From Microcaldota archaeon (GTDB lineage: Archaea; Micrarchaeota; Micrarchaeia; Micrarchaeales; CABMGC01), in contig DAHVVD010000029.1 of NCBI GenBank assembly GCA_027328265.1, forward strand, positions 1 through 33,555: a stretch of DNA of 33,555 nt, given 5' to 3'. Shown piece after piece: positions 1 to 7,137 of the stretch. The notes under the pieces were generated by a model, which saw only the letters and a program-made list of their open reading frames with translations, did not search any database and was not told the origin of the DNA. Position 1 is the first letter of the stretch; the number at the start of each line of letters is the position of its first letter. Both the position numbers and the translations under genes were made by a program.

Positions 1-37
1 GTTTCCTCCGAATTCCCTACACATGCACAATAGACGT

Positions 38-52
38 AAGGTTCGTAACCTT
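38..52. promoter_or_regulatory. Perfect inverted repeat upstream of the first gene
   Basis: AAGGTT-CGT-AACCTT, two perfect 6-bp arms with a 3-nt spacer, directly followed by TTTAAATA, which could be a TATA element. A second AT-rich element (ataatacaatata, about 70-82) sits about 25 nt before the ATG at 103 and would suit a leaderless or near-leaderless transcript. The repeat could be an operator for the secreted-protein gene, or just a chance hairpin; no second copy was seen in the window. Confidence 0.3.
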
Positions 53-102
53 TAAATAGGATAAAAATCATAATACAATATAGGTCGACTTAAGGTACAA
101 AC

Positions 103-738
103 ATGAGATTAATGGGAAACCCTAAAGAATTAAAGACTGCAGTTGCAGCCACGCTTATCACAGCCAGTTTGTTTACTGGTGCAAAGTTACCTGCACGCGC
201 AGATACCCTTCCGCAGAGGTTGGTAGTGCAGACAGTGCAGGATAAGCTCAGGGTGATGGTACTCCAAGCGCAACGCAGTGACCAGATAGATAGAGAAAAA
301 ATAAATCTGCAATGGCAAGGAGAACAAGAAGCTTGCAATGGCGCTCAGCGCATACAGGAGCTTCAGGCACGCCAAATCTCCTATATTATCTCTGCAAACC
401 TCAGGGGCATAGCCCAAGCAGCCTTTGGTGCAAACGAGAACATAGCCGATCAAAATATTAGTATTGCTTTTAATAAAGCCGAGACAGCAGCTCTTATGGT
501 CAGGAATGAGGAAGCCGGAGCCGTAGATGGTGTTATGGCATCAGAGACATACAAACTTCAGAATCTTCAAGACACAGCCAGACTACAGATAGTGATGGGC
601 AATAATCCATATTTGCAAGGCAACAAAATAATGAAAGAGGCCAATGTGACTGTGAGAGATGCAAACAAACAAGTTGCAATCATCATGTCAGGTGCCGATC
701 AAAGGGTTCACGTTTTTCTCGGCCCAAAATGTCCTTAA
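103..738 (+). CDS. Predicted secreted alpha-helical protein, function unknown
   Basis: 211 residues, family not recognised. The N-terminus (residues 1-33) looks like a Sec signal peptide: Lys-Glu-Leu-Lys near the start, a hydrophobic Ala/Leu/Thr core at about 12-26, and Ala-Arg-Ala before Asp34 as a plausible signal peptidase site. The mature part is rich in Gln, Asn and Ala, probably mostly helical, with no membrane segment. The only two Cys of the mature part (C78 and C210, near the C-terminus) could form a disulfide. Start is ATG 103, with an in-frame ATG at 112 as alternative. The gene and the next one are visibly more AT-rich than trpS and the ribosomal genes, suggesting different ancestry. 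The gene stands alone and is convergent with the Fic gene. Confidence 0.75.
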   Translation: MRLMGNPKELKTAVAATLITASLFTGAKLPARADTLPQRLVVQTVQDKLRVMVLQAQRSDQIDREKINLQWQGEQEACNGAQRIQELQARQISYIISANLRGIAQAAFGANENIADQNISIAFNKAETAALMVRNEEAGAVDGVMASETYKLQNLQDTARLQIVMGNNPYLQGNKIMKEANVTVRDANKQVAIIMSGADQRVHVFLGPKCP

Positions 739-811
739 CTGTGAGTACTATTTTTCCTCCTGATTCTTTTATCCTGGCTTTTACTAGCTCGATTATCACG
801 ATACAATTTTC

Positions 812-1588
812 CTATCTCCTATATTCTTGAATAAAACTAGTTAGTGTATAAAGCAAAAACTGCTGCAAACTCATGTTTTCTAACGCTCTGTAATAGTTCT
901 GCTTTGTTTTTTCCATTATTGTTACAGGCAAATAATTATGCGCTGTTAATATATGATTCATAAGCAGCCTGCCTACCCTTCCGTTCCCATCCGCAAACGG
1001 ATGGATTACCTCAAATTGCATGTGAAATATTGAAGCTAAGATGAACGGATACATTTTGTCTTCATTTTTTATGTACCATTCCATAAGGTTTCCCATCCTC
1101 CCTTTCACGTGTTGTGGTGGCGTAGTAGGACTATTCGGTTTAATGTAATTATAGAAATTCTTGTAATAACCTGCATGCTCATCTATGTTCTTTTGTATTA
1201 GAAAATGCAACATTCGTGCTAAATCTTGACTTACTTTTTCACCACTTTTTACCTTAAGAAACTGAAGCACCTCTGATGTATTTCCAGTTTCAAATATTTC
1301 TCTTTTAGATACGCTTTCCGGTTTTTTGCCATTTTTTAGGAAAGCATTAACGTCTTCTTGACTCATTGTGTTCCCTTCAATGCTATTTGTATTGTAAACA
1401 TACCTCTTTTCCCACTGATCCCTGAAAGTCGCCCTTGTATTATCATCAAGAGCGTTAAGAAATAATGTATATTCCTTATTGGTGTCATCAGTTGTTTTCA
1501 ACAGCTCCAAAATCCTTTGGTCTGGAATAAAATCCGATAACCTAGAAATTAGATTGTCTCCATCTTCTGCATAAAATCTATCGCACAT
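812..1588 (-). CDS. Fic-domain protein (predicted AMPylase/NMPylase) with N-terminal inhibitory motif
   Basis: 258 residues. The Fic active-site loop HPFADGNGRVGR is complete at residues 196-207: His196 is the expected catalytic base, Asp200 the Mg ligand and Arg207 the phosphate-binding arginine. TNSIEG at 67-72 matches the (S/T)xxxE(G/N) inhibitory helix, whose Glu71 would block the ATP gamma-phosphate in an N-terminally autoinhibited (class II) Fic protein. Such enzymes usually move AMP from ATP onto a hydroxyl of a target protein; the target here is unknown. Start is ATG 1588: the frame upstream contains no start codon before a stop. No antitoxin-like partner is adjacent, consistent with cis inhibition. 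The gene is AT-rich compared with the window, so lateral acquisition is likely. Confidence 0.9.
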   Translation of the reverse strand: MCDRFYAEDGDNLISRLSDFIPDQRILELLKTTDDTNKEYTLFLNALDDNTRATFRDQWEKRYVYNTNSIEGNTMSQEDVNAFLKNGKKPESVSKREIFETGNTSEVLQFLKVKSGEKVSQDLARMLHFLIQKNIDEHAGYYKNFYNYIKPNSPTTPPQHVKGRMGNLMEWYIKNEDKMYPFILASIFHMQFEVIHPFADGNGRVGRLLMNHILTAHNYLPVTIMEKTKQNYYRALENMSLQQFLLYTLTSFIQEYRR

Positions 1589-1742
1589 ATCAGCGACTTC
1601 AGTATCGCTTTTAGGAGGCGCTGCAGTCTCTTAGGCGCTCTAGAAATGTATAAATCTACACCTTCCGATGTTTTCCTCATAAGTATATTCGTCTCTCTAA
1701 TTATCTCATTGGTTATTTATAAGCCTCCCGCCCCCGTAGTTC

Positions 1743-2249
1743 TTAAGGAGCGACATACACAATATTAACCTCCTGTGTCTTTTCTATCGGAAAAGAGAGT
1801 AGACCTTCATGCTTCAGCTCAACTTTTATATACCATCGCACGATGTTAGAGCCACCCATTAAGCCTGCCATGCTACCCAGAAACATTTCCGCTGCCTGTG
1901 CATTCTTATTCGGTTGAGAGCCAGCCGCGTTTGCCTGCGGTATTACGAAACTGAATTTGTACTGGTACGGACTACCGCTTTTTGCATAAAGCTTCTCGCC
2001 GTCTAACGATTGCTTGTTGGTATAAACGTTCATCTTGCTTTGGCTCATCCCGCTTCCTCCGCCGCCCATGCCCATCTGAGTCATGGTCCGTTCTGCATAA
2101 AGTATAGCAACGACCTCCTTGCCCTTGACGTCCTTGTTCAAGGTAAGCGTCGCGGTGCCTTCAAGCGCCTGTCCAGGAGCCACATTCTGGCTTTTTAGCG
2201 CAATCTCCATCTTGCCCTCTCCAGGTCCAAACAACCCCATAGCAACCAT
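1743..2249 (-). CDS. Arrestin-like / Spo0M-like beta-sandwich protein (putative)
   Basis: 168 residues from ATG 2249; ATG 2240 (MGLFGPGEGK) is a near-equal alternative, 165 residues. GGAG lies 8 nt before ATG 2249. A longer frame to 2327 would run into trpS and past the TATA box, so it is not favoured. The text alternates beta-strand-like segments: a first strand with MEIALKSQNVAPGQ, a long middle with a Gly/Met-rich loop (MGMGGGGSGMSQ), and a closing pair near WYIKVELKHEG and EVNIVYV. This resembles arrestin-fold/Spo0M proteins, but the assignment is from pattern only. No signal peptide or membrane helix in the shortened form. It shares a promoter region with divergent trpS. Confidence 0.7.
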   Translation of the reverse strand: MVAMGLFGPGEGKMEIALKSQNVAPGQALEGTATLTLNKDVKGKEVVAILYAERTMTQMGMGGGGSGMSQSKMNVYTNKQSLDGEKLYAKSGSPYQYKFSFVIPQANAAGSQPNKNAQAAEMFLGSMAGLMGGSNIVRWYIKVELKHEGLLSFPIEKTQEVNIVYVAP

Positions 2250-2262
2250 CAGGATAACTCCT

Positions 2263-2273
2263 ATTATATATTT
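2263..2273. promoter_or_regulatory. Shared, near-symmetric TATA box between divergent genes
   Basis: attatatattt lies 32 nt before the trpS ATG (2305) on the plus strand and 14-23 nt before the two candidate starts of the arrestin-like gene on the minus strand. The element reads as a TATA box in both directions, and no second AT-rich element exists in the gap. One box may therefore serve both genes, the plus-strand transcript having a short leader and the minus-strand one being leaderless. Confidence 0.5.
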
Positions 2274-2304
2274 ATGTCTTAACCCTACTTGAAAGAATGA
2301 TCCC

Positions 2305-3426
2305 ATGCCAGAAGAGTTCAATGTCACTCCTTACGAAGTGGAAGGAAAGGTGAACTACGAGAGGCTTACCGAGCAGTTCGGAATCAATCCCATAACAGAG
2401 GATATGGAGAAGAGAATTGCGAGACTTGCAGGCGAGCCCCATTACTTGATACGCAGGAAGATATATTTCGCGCAGAGGGAGCTCAACTGGCTGCTCGACG
2501 AATATGAGAAGGGCAACAAGTTCTACGTCTACACCGGCATCGCGCCTTCGGGGAGCATGACAGTCGCACACCTCCTTCCATTCGTAATGGCGCAATGGTT
2601 GCAGGAGAAATTCGGCGCAGATGTCTACATCCAGATACCCGACGAGGAGAAATTCCTGAACAAGAAGGACCCCAAACTGACGCTCGACTATACGAATGGT
2701 CTCGCCCACCAGGACGCGCTTGACATAGTCGCACTCGGCTTCAAGCCGAAGAAGACCAAGATTTACATCGACACCGAGAACGCAGGAGTACTATACAAAC
2801 AGGCTGTGAGAGTGGCGAAACGCGTAACCTTCTCGATGATAAAGGACGCCTTCGGCTTCAGCAACGAGACAAACATAGGTGCAATCTTCTACACGAGCAC
2901 GCAGGCTGTCGGTACATTCATAAAATCTGTTGAGGAAGGGAGGAAGGTGCCATGCCTGATCCCTCTAGGCGTAGACCAGGACGTCCATTTCAGGATCGCT
3001 CGCGACGTCGTTGAGAAGATGGGCTACTACAAGCCAGCGATAATCCACAGCAAGTTCATGCCAGGTCTGAAGGGCGAGCCGAAGATGTCCTCGAGCGATC
3101 CGAACGGCGCAATATACCTTAGCGACCCTCCGGAGACTGTGGAGAGGAAGGTAAACAAGGCCATAACCGGGCAGCAGTCTACAGCGGAGCTCCAGAAGAA
3201 ATACGGCGGCGACCCTGAGAAATGCTCAGTATGTCAGTATTACAAATACCTCTTCGAGCCTGACGACAAGAAATTAAAGAAGATACTCGATGCAGAAAGG
3301 GACGGAACCATGCTTGCAGGGGAGCACAAGGCTGCCCTCGCGGAGAGGATAAACGAATTTCTTGAAAAGCACAGAAAGGAGAAGGAGAGGCTTAAGGGAA
3401 AGATGGAAGAATTCATGCTCGGCTAG
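2305..3426 (+). CDS. trpS: Tryptophanyl-tRNA synthetase
   Basis: 373 residues, the usual size for archaeal/eukaryotic-type TrpRS. It charges tRNA-Trp with tryptophan using ATP. The class I signatures are present: PSGSMTVAHL at 81-90 as the HIGH-type motif, and KMSSSD at 260-265 as the KMSKS loop. GVDQDVHFR at 222-230 and the segment with AIFYTSTQAVGTF are typical of the archaeal/eukaryotic TrpRS active site and distinguish it from TyrRS. An N-terminal extension of about 70 residues precedes the Rossmann fold, as in archaeal forms. Start is ATG 2305, just downstream of a TATA box. The stop overlaps the stop of the convergent ATPase gene by 4 bp. Confidence 0.96.
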   Translation: MPEEFNVTPYEVEGKVNYERLTEQFGINPITEDMEKRIARLAGEPHYLIRRKIYFAQRELNWLLDEYEKGNKFYVYTGIAPSGSMTVAHLLPFVMAQWLQEKFGADVYIQIPDEEKFLNKKDPKLTLDYTNGLAHQDALDIVALGFKPKKTKIYIDTENAGVLYKQAVRVAKRVTFSMIKDAFGFSNETNIGAIFYTSTQAVGTFIKSVEEGRKVPCLIPLGVDQDVHFRIARDVVEKMGYYKPAIIHSKFMPGLKGEPKMSSSDPNGAIYLSDPPETVERKVNKAITGQQSTAELQKKYGGDPEKCSVCQYYKYLFEPDDKKLKKILDAERDGTMLAGEHKAALAERINEFLEKHRKEKERLKGKMEEFMLG

Positions 3427-4142
3427 CGCTTCGGCTCTATCTCTATTCCGTGCGGCGTTATTGTCATCTTGCACAGAGTGCTCTTGAACTTGGAATAGCG
3501 CATCTTAACCACATTTAGGAAGTACTGCATCTCGCTTCCAGATATTGCCTCTCTCTGCAGCTTTATTATTCCGTCGAACATCGATTCTTCGAAGAGGCCA
3601 GGAGGCTCATCAGGGTCTTTTTCTGCAGTCTCGAACGTCATGATGCTTGTCACTCCCTGGTCCCTTATGCTTTCCACTATGTAGTTTATACCCCTTGTGA
3701 AAGAGCGATCATCACCATAGAGAGAGCGGAGCAGACTGAACGAATCTATAATTAGTAATTTTGAACTGTTCAGCTCAGTGGTCCTTATTATCTCAGCTAC
3801 CATCTCCTGTATGCTCTCCGGGCTTCTTATCGCGTACTGCAGCTTCTTCTCCACGACATTCAACCTGGTGGTGCCTATAAATTCCTTCGCATCAGAAAAC
3901 TCGGAGAACGTACTCACCACGAAGCTGATCAGCGCCTTCCTGTTCTCCTCTATCGTAAGATATGTAGTTGGAACGCCTCTTTTGGCGTTGTGATATGCTA
4001 TCTCAAATGAGAGAAGCGTCTTGCCTGATCCTGCCTCGCCAAGTAGAAGTGTCTGGCTCTTCTCAGGAATGCCTCCATAGAGCAATTCGTCCAGGCCGTC
4101 TATTCCTGTGCTTAGCCTCTCAATCTTGTTTTCTCCATCCAT
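3423..4142 (-). CDS. KaiC-like RecA-superfamily ATPase
   Basis: 239 residues from ATG 4142. The segment RLSTGIDGLDELLYGGIPE near the N-terminus is the standard opening of KaiC/RadA-like domains. Walker A GEAGSGKT is at 35-42 and Walker B LLIID at 129-133, followed by Ser. Only one KaiC domain is present, so this is one of the short archaeal KaiC-like ATPases, often linked to signalling or motility; the role here is unknown. A longer frame to 4253 exists but would cross the likely promoter (rev. AAGTTATATA at 4191-4200), leaving a leader of roughly 25 nt for ATG 4142. It is convergent with trpS and divergent from the heat-shock operon. Confidence 0.85.
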   Translation of the reverse strand: MDGENKIERLSTGIDGLDELLYGGIPEKSQTLLLGEAGSGKTLLSFEIAYHNAKRGVPTTYLTIEENRKALISFVVSTFSEFSDAKEFIGTTRLNVVEKKLQYAIRSPESIQEMVAEIIRTTELNSSKLLIIDSFSLLRSLYGDDRSFTRGINYIVESIRDQGVTSIMTFETAEKDPDEPPGLFEESMFDGIIKLQREAISGSEMQYFLNVVKMRYSKFKSTLCKMTITPHGIEIEPKR

Positions 4143-4285
4143 TTGTGCCCACACTACAGCTTTCCCTGTTTCACCTATACAAAATATTCTTATATAACTT
4201 TTGATAAAAGCCTTTGCCGCATTAAACCAAGACCCTGTGTGGCGTAAGGACACGAAGCCGCATTAACGTAATAAATACCTAAATC

Positions 4286-4304
4286 TTTCAACTTTTTGTT
4301 GAAA
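4286..4304. promoter_or_regulatory. Perfect palindrome, candidate heat-shock operator
   Basis: TTTCAAC-TTTTT-GTTGAAA: 7-bp perfect arms and a 5-nt spacer, ending 6 bp before the TATA-like AAATATTTATATAT at 4311-4324 that fits the operon's first gene. It thus sits where TFB contacts the promoter. The core AAC-N5-GTT and its spacing resemble the CTAAC-N5-GTTAG motif I recall for the Archaeoglobus heat-shock regulator HSR1. The first gene of the operon is a winged-helix protein, so autoregulation is a natural reading (inference). An alternative is a terminator hairpin, but both neighbouring genes point away from it. Confidence 0.6.
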
Positions 4305-4339
4305 ATAAGCAAATATTTATATATCTATAAGTGCATAAG

Positions 4340-4780
4340 ATGGATATGTCAAGCACAGAGAAGCTAGTCATAAAGGCACTCAACAAGCCGGCAAAAGGAG
4401 GCCAGGAAGAAATATTGGAATGGTTCTGCGAAGTTTTCGATCTAGCAGGGAAGAATGACCCCCTTGAACCGGAGATGCTAAGGCAGATAGCCGAGAGGAG
4501 CATAAAGGGAGAGGGCATAACGAGCAAGGATCTAAACAAGAGGCTGGAGACGCCAAGAAGCACAGTGATCTACCACCTCAACAGATTCATCTACTCGGGC
4601 CTTGTAGTGAGGAAGGGCAGGAAATATTATCTGAGGTCTAACGATATGACAAGCACCCTTGAGGAGATGCAGGCAGAGATGGAAAGAGAATTCAACAGGA
4701 TGATGGAGCTCGCAGGGAAACTGGACAAGATGCTTGAAAGTGAGGCTTATGGCAGAAGACGAAAAGAAAGAGAAGAATGA
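4340..4780 (+). CDS. Winged-helix transcription regulator, first gene of heat-shock operon
   Basis: 146 residues from ATG 4340. ATG 4346 is equally plausible as a leaderless start (about 27 nt from the TATA centre); GTG 4331 lies too close to the TATA box. A winged helix-turn-helix spans about residues 55-98, with GITSKDLNKRLETPRSTVIY as helix-turn-recognition helix and a wing ending in GRKYYLR. The C-terminal third is a charged heptad-like helix (EEMQAEMEREFNRMMELAGK) that could dimerise. It overlaps grpE and leads grpE-dnaK-dnaJ, so it probably controls chaperone expression, as HSR1- or Phr-type archaeal regulators do. The effector signal cannot be seen. Confidence 0.85.
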   Translation: MDMSSTEKLVIKALNKPAKGGQEEILEWFCEVFDLAGKNDPLEPEMLRQIAERSIKGEGITSKDLNKRLETPRSTVIYHLNRFIYSGLVVRKGRKYYLRSNDMTSTLEEMQAEMEREFNRMMELAGKLDKMLESEAYGRRRKEREE

Positions 4781-5267
4781 AAAAGAAGAGACGCCAAAGG
4801 AACCCAAGAAGGAAGAGGGCCAGAAGAGCGAAAGCGAGGAACTGAAGGACAGGCTGCTCAGGCTCGCAGCGGAATTCGACAATTACAAGAAAAGGTCGTC
4901 AAAAGACCTGGACAATGCGAAAAAGGTAGGGAAGGCGGAGCTAGCAGCAAAGCTCCTTCCGATACTCGACGAGTTCGAGATCGCGATAGAGAGCACCGAC
5001 ACCAAGACTGAGCACGGAAAAGGGATGGCGATTGTCTTCTCAAACTTCGTTGAAGTGATGAAGAAGGAGGGACTCAAGGAAATAGAGTGCAGCGGTGTCT
5101 ATGACCCGTATAAACACGAGATCATGATGACAAAAGAGAGCAATGAAAAAGAAGGAACGATACTTGACGTGATAAGGAAAGGTTATTTATGGAATGAAAT
5201 TATGCTTAGACCCGCTTCGGTGATAGCATCAAGCGGGGAAAAGAAAGAGGAAGAGATAAAAAAGTGA
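4749..5267 (+). CDS. grpE: GrpE, nucleotide exchange factor of DnaK
   Basis: 172 residues. GrpE dimers release ADP from DnaK and reset the chaperone cycle in the cytoplasm. The layout is typical: a very acidic/basic low-complexity N-terminus (about 1-30), a long coiled coil containing LLRLAAEFDNYKKR, and a C-terminal beta-wing with VYDPYKHEIM and KGYLWNEIMLRPASV, the most conserved GrpE segment. Start is ATG 4749 with GTGAGG five nt upstream; a TTG at 4734 is less likely. It overlaps the regulator gene by 32 bp and is followed by dnaK after 4 nt, so the genes are translationally coupled. Confidence 0.95.
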   Translation: MAEDEKKEKNEKEETPKEPKKEEGQKSESEELKDRLLRLAAEFDNYKKRSSKDLDNAKKVGKAELAAKLLPILDEFEIAIESTDTKTEHGKGMAIVFSNFVEVMKKEGLKEIECSGVYDPYKHEIMMTKESNEKEGTILDVIRKGYLWNEIMLRPASVIASSGEKKEEEIKK

Positions 5268-5271
5268 TAAC

Positions 5272-7119
5272 ATGAGCAAAGTAATAGGAGTGGATTTAGG
5301 AACGAGCAACAGCGCAGCAGCGGTACTTGAAGGAGGAAGACCAGTGCTTATACCAAGCGCGGAGGGAACATCGCTTTACGGGAAGTCTTTCCCTAGCTAT
5401 GTGGCGTTTACAAAGGACGGACAGAGGCTAGTGGGAGAGCCGGCAAAGAGGCAGGCGGTGGCTAACTACGAAGGCACGCTGACAGCATTCAAGAGAAAGA
5501 TGGGGACCAGCTTCAAGTACAATATCTTTGGCAAGGAGTACACGCCTCAGGAACTTTCTGCAATGATACTCCAGAAGATAAAGAAGGATGCCGAGGCGTT
5601 TCTCGGAGAGGAAGTAAAGCAGGCAGTAATAACGGTGCCAGCTTACTTCAACGACAATCAGAGGCAGGCAACAAAGGACGCAGGAGAGATAGCGGGCCTC
5701 GAAGTCGTAAGACTCGTCAACGAGCCGACTGCGGCAGCTCTGGCTTATGGGCTTGACAAGCAGAGCAAGGAGATGAAGATACTAGTTTACGACCTAGGAG
5801 GAGGAACCCTGGACGTAACGATAATGGAATTCGGGAACGGCGTCTTCGAGGTGAAATCGACAAGCGGCGACACCCAGCTCGGAGGGACTGACATGGACAG
5901 CGCCATAACCGACTTCCTCAAGGCAGAGGTGCTCAAAGGAGGCCTAGATATCTCTAAGGACAATCAGGCACTTCAGAGACTAAGGGAGGCTGCTGAGAAG
6001 GCGAAGATTGAGCTCTCAACGACACTATCAAGCGAGATAAACCTTCCTTTCCTCGGAGTGAAGGACGGAAAGCTATTCAACTTCACATATGCTCTGACAA
6101 GGGCAAAGCTGGAGGACATAGTGCTCCAGATAGTCGAGAAGACGACTAAGCCGGTAATGCAGGCGCTTAAAGACGCAAAGATGGATCCCAAGGACATAGA
6201 CAAAGTCATACTCATAGGAGGGCCCACGAGGATGCCCATAGTCCAAAGATACGTCGAACAGCTACTCGGAAAGAAGATAGAACGCGGAGTGGACCCGATG
6301 GAGGCTGTGGCATTCGGAGCAGCAATACAGGCAGGCGTTCTCACCGGAGAGGTAAAGGACATACTCCTACTCGATGTGACCCCTCTTTCACTGGGGCTCG
6401 AAACCCTCGGAGGCGTAACAACGACGCTCATAGACAGGAACACGACAGTGCCGGTGAAGAAGTCGCAGATCTTCTCGACAGCGAGCGACAACCAGAACAC
6501 CGTCGACATACACGTGCTCCAGGGAGAGAACAAGATGGCGAAGTACAATATCTCGCTTGGAAGGTTCCAGCTCACTGGCATACCTCCAGCACCGCGCGGA
6601 GTACCGCAGATAGAAGTTACATTCGACATAGACGCGAACGGCATAATCCACGTAACCGCGAAAGACAAGGCAACCGGCAAGGAGCAGAGCACGAAGATAG
6701 TTGCACCGCAGAAGATGAGCAGGGATGAGATAGAAAAGAAGATGAAGGAGAGCGAGCAGTACGCGACTCAGGACAAGGAGGAATTCGAGAAGGCCGAGAC
6801 TAAGAACAACGCAGAAGCGCTTATCTATACTGCCGACCACACCCTGAAGGAATACGGGGACAAGATAGCTAAGGATGTAGCAGAAAAGGTAGAGAACGCA
6901 AAGAAGAATCTTCAGGAAGCCATCAAGAAGGACGACATGCGTGAGGTAAAGGAGAAGTCTGATAGCCTCAACCAAATCTTGCAGGAGATTGGTTCCAGCA
7001 TGTACAAAGGCGCAGGTCCAGAAGCCGCAGGAAACCAAGGCCCGGAACAGGGTCCAGGACCTAGCGGAAGTGCAAATAACGACGGCTCAGTGAACGCCGA
7101 CTTCAAGGTCGAGAAGTGA
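5272..7119 (+). CDS. dnaK: DnaK (Hsp70) chaperone
   Basis: 615 residues, full length. ATP-driven holdase/foldase working with DnaJ and GrpE. Nucleotide-binding signatures are intact: VIGVDLGTSNSAAAV at the N-terminus, VPAYFNDNQRQATKDAG, DLGGGTLDVTIMEFG, and VILIGGPTRMPIVQ. The substrate-binding domain starts after DVTPLSLGLETLGG, and the lid helices follow. The tail is Gly/Pro/Asn-rich and ends in ADFKVEK instead of the bacterial EEVDK-like end. Start ATG 5272 follows GTGATAAC. Hsp70 systems in archaea descend from bacterial transfers; here the full bacterial-type trio is kept under an archaeal-style regulator. Confidence 0.97.
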   Translation: MSKVIGVDLGTSNSAAAVLEGGRPVLIPSAEGTSLYGKSFPSYVAFTKDGQRLVGEPAKRQAVANYEGTLTAFKRKMGTSFKYNIFGKEYTPQELSAMILQKIKKDAEAFLGEEVKQAVITVPAYFNDNQRQATKDAGEIAGLEVVRLVNEPTAAALAYGLDKQSKEMKILVYDLGGGTLDVTIMEFGNGVFEVKSTSGDTQLGGTDMDSAITDFLKAEVLKGGLDISKDNQALQRLREAAEKAKIELSTTLSSEINLPFLGVKDGKLFNFTYALTRAKLEDIVLQIVEKTTKPVMQALKDAKMDPKDIDKVILIGGPTRMPIVQRYVEQLLGKKIERGVDPMEAVAFGAAIQAGVLTGEVKDILLLDVTPLSLGLETLGGVTTTLIDRNTTVPVKKSQIFSTASDNQNTVDIHVLQGENKMAKYNISLGRFQLTGIPPAPRGVPQIEVTFDIDANGIIHVTAKDKATGKEQSTKIVAPQKMSRDEIEKKMKESEQYATQDKEEFEKAETKNNAEALIYTADHTLKEYGDKIAKDVAEKVENAKKNLQEAIKKDDMREVKEKSDSLNQILQEIGSSMYKGAGPEAAGNQGPEQGPGPSGSANNDGSVNADFKVEK

Positions 7120-7137
7120 AAATAGCAGTAGGTCACC

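Noticed and set aside
1743..2327. Longer 194-residue form of the arrestin-like protein with a hydrophobic N-terminus
   Set aside because: It would start inside trpS on the other strand and cross the only TATA box; ATG 2249 or 2240 fits the ribosome site and promoter better.
3423..4253. 276-residue form of the KaiC-like ATPase
   Set aside because: The additional N-terminus has no KaiC character and spans the likely promoter; the domain begins right after ATG 4142.
5973..7038. Long minus-strand open frames opposite dnaK
   Set aside because: Shadow frames caused by the codon bias of dnaK; composition (Ser/Leu/Arg/Val repeats) is not protein-like and no ribosome site or promoter fits.
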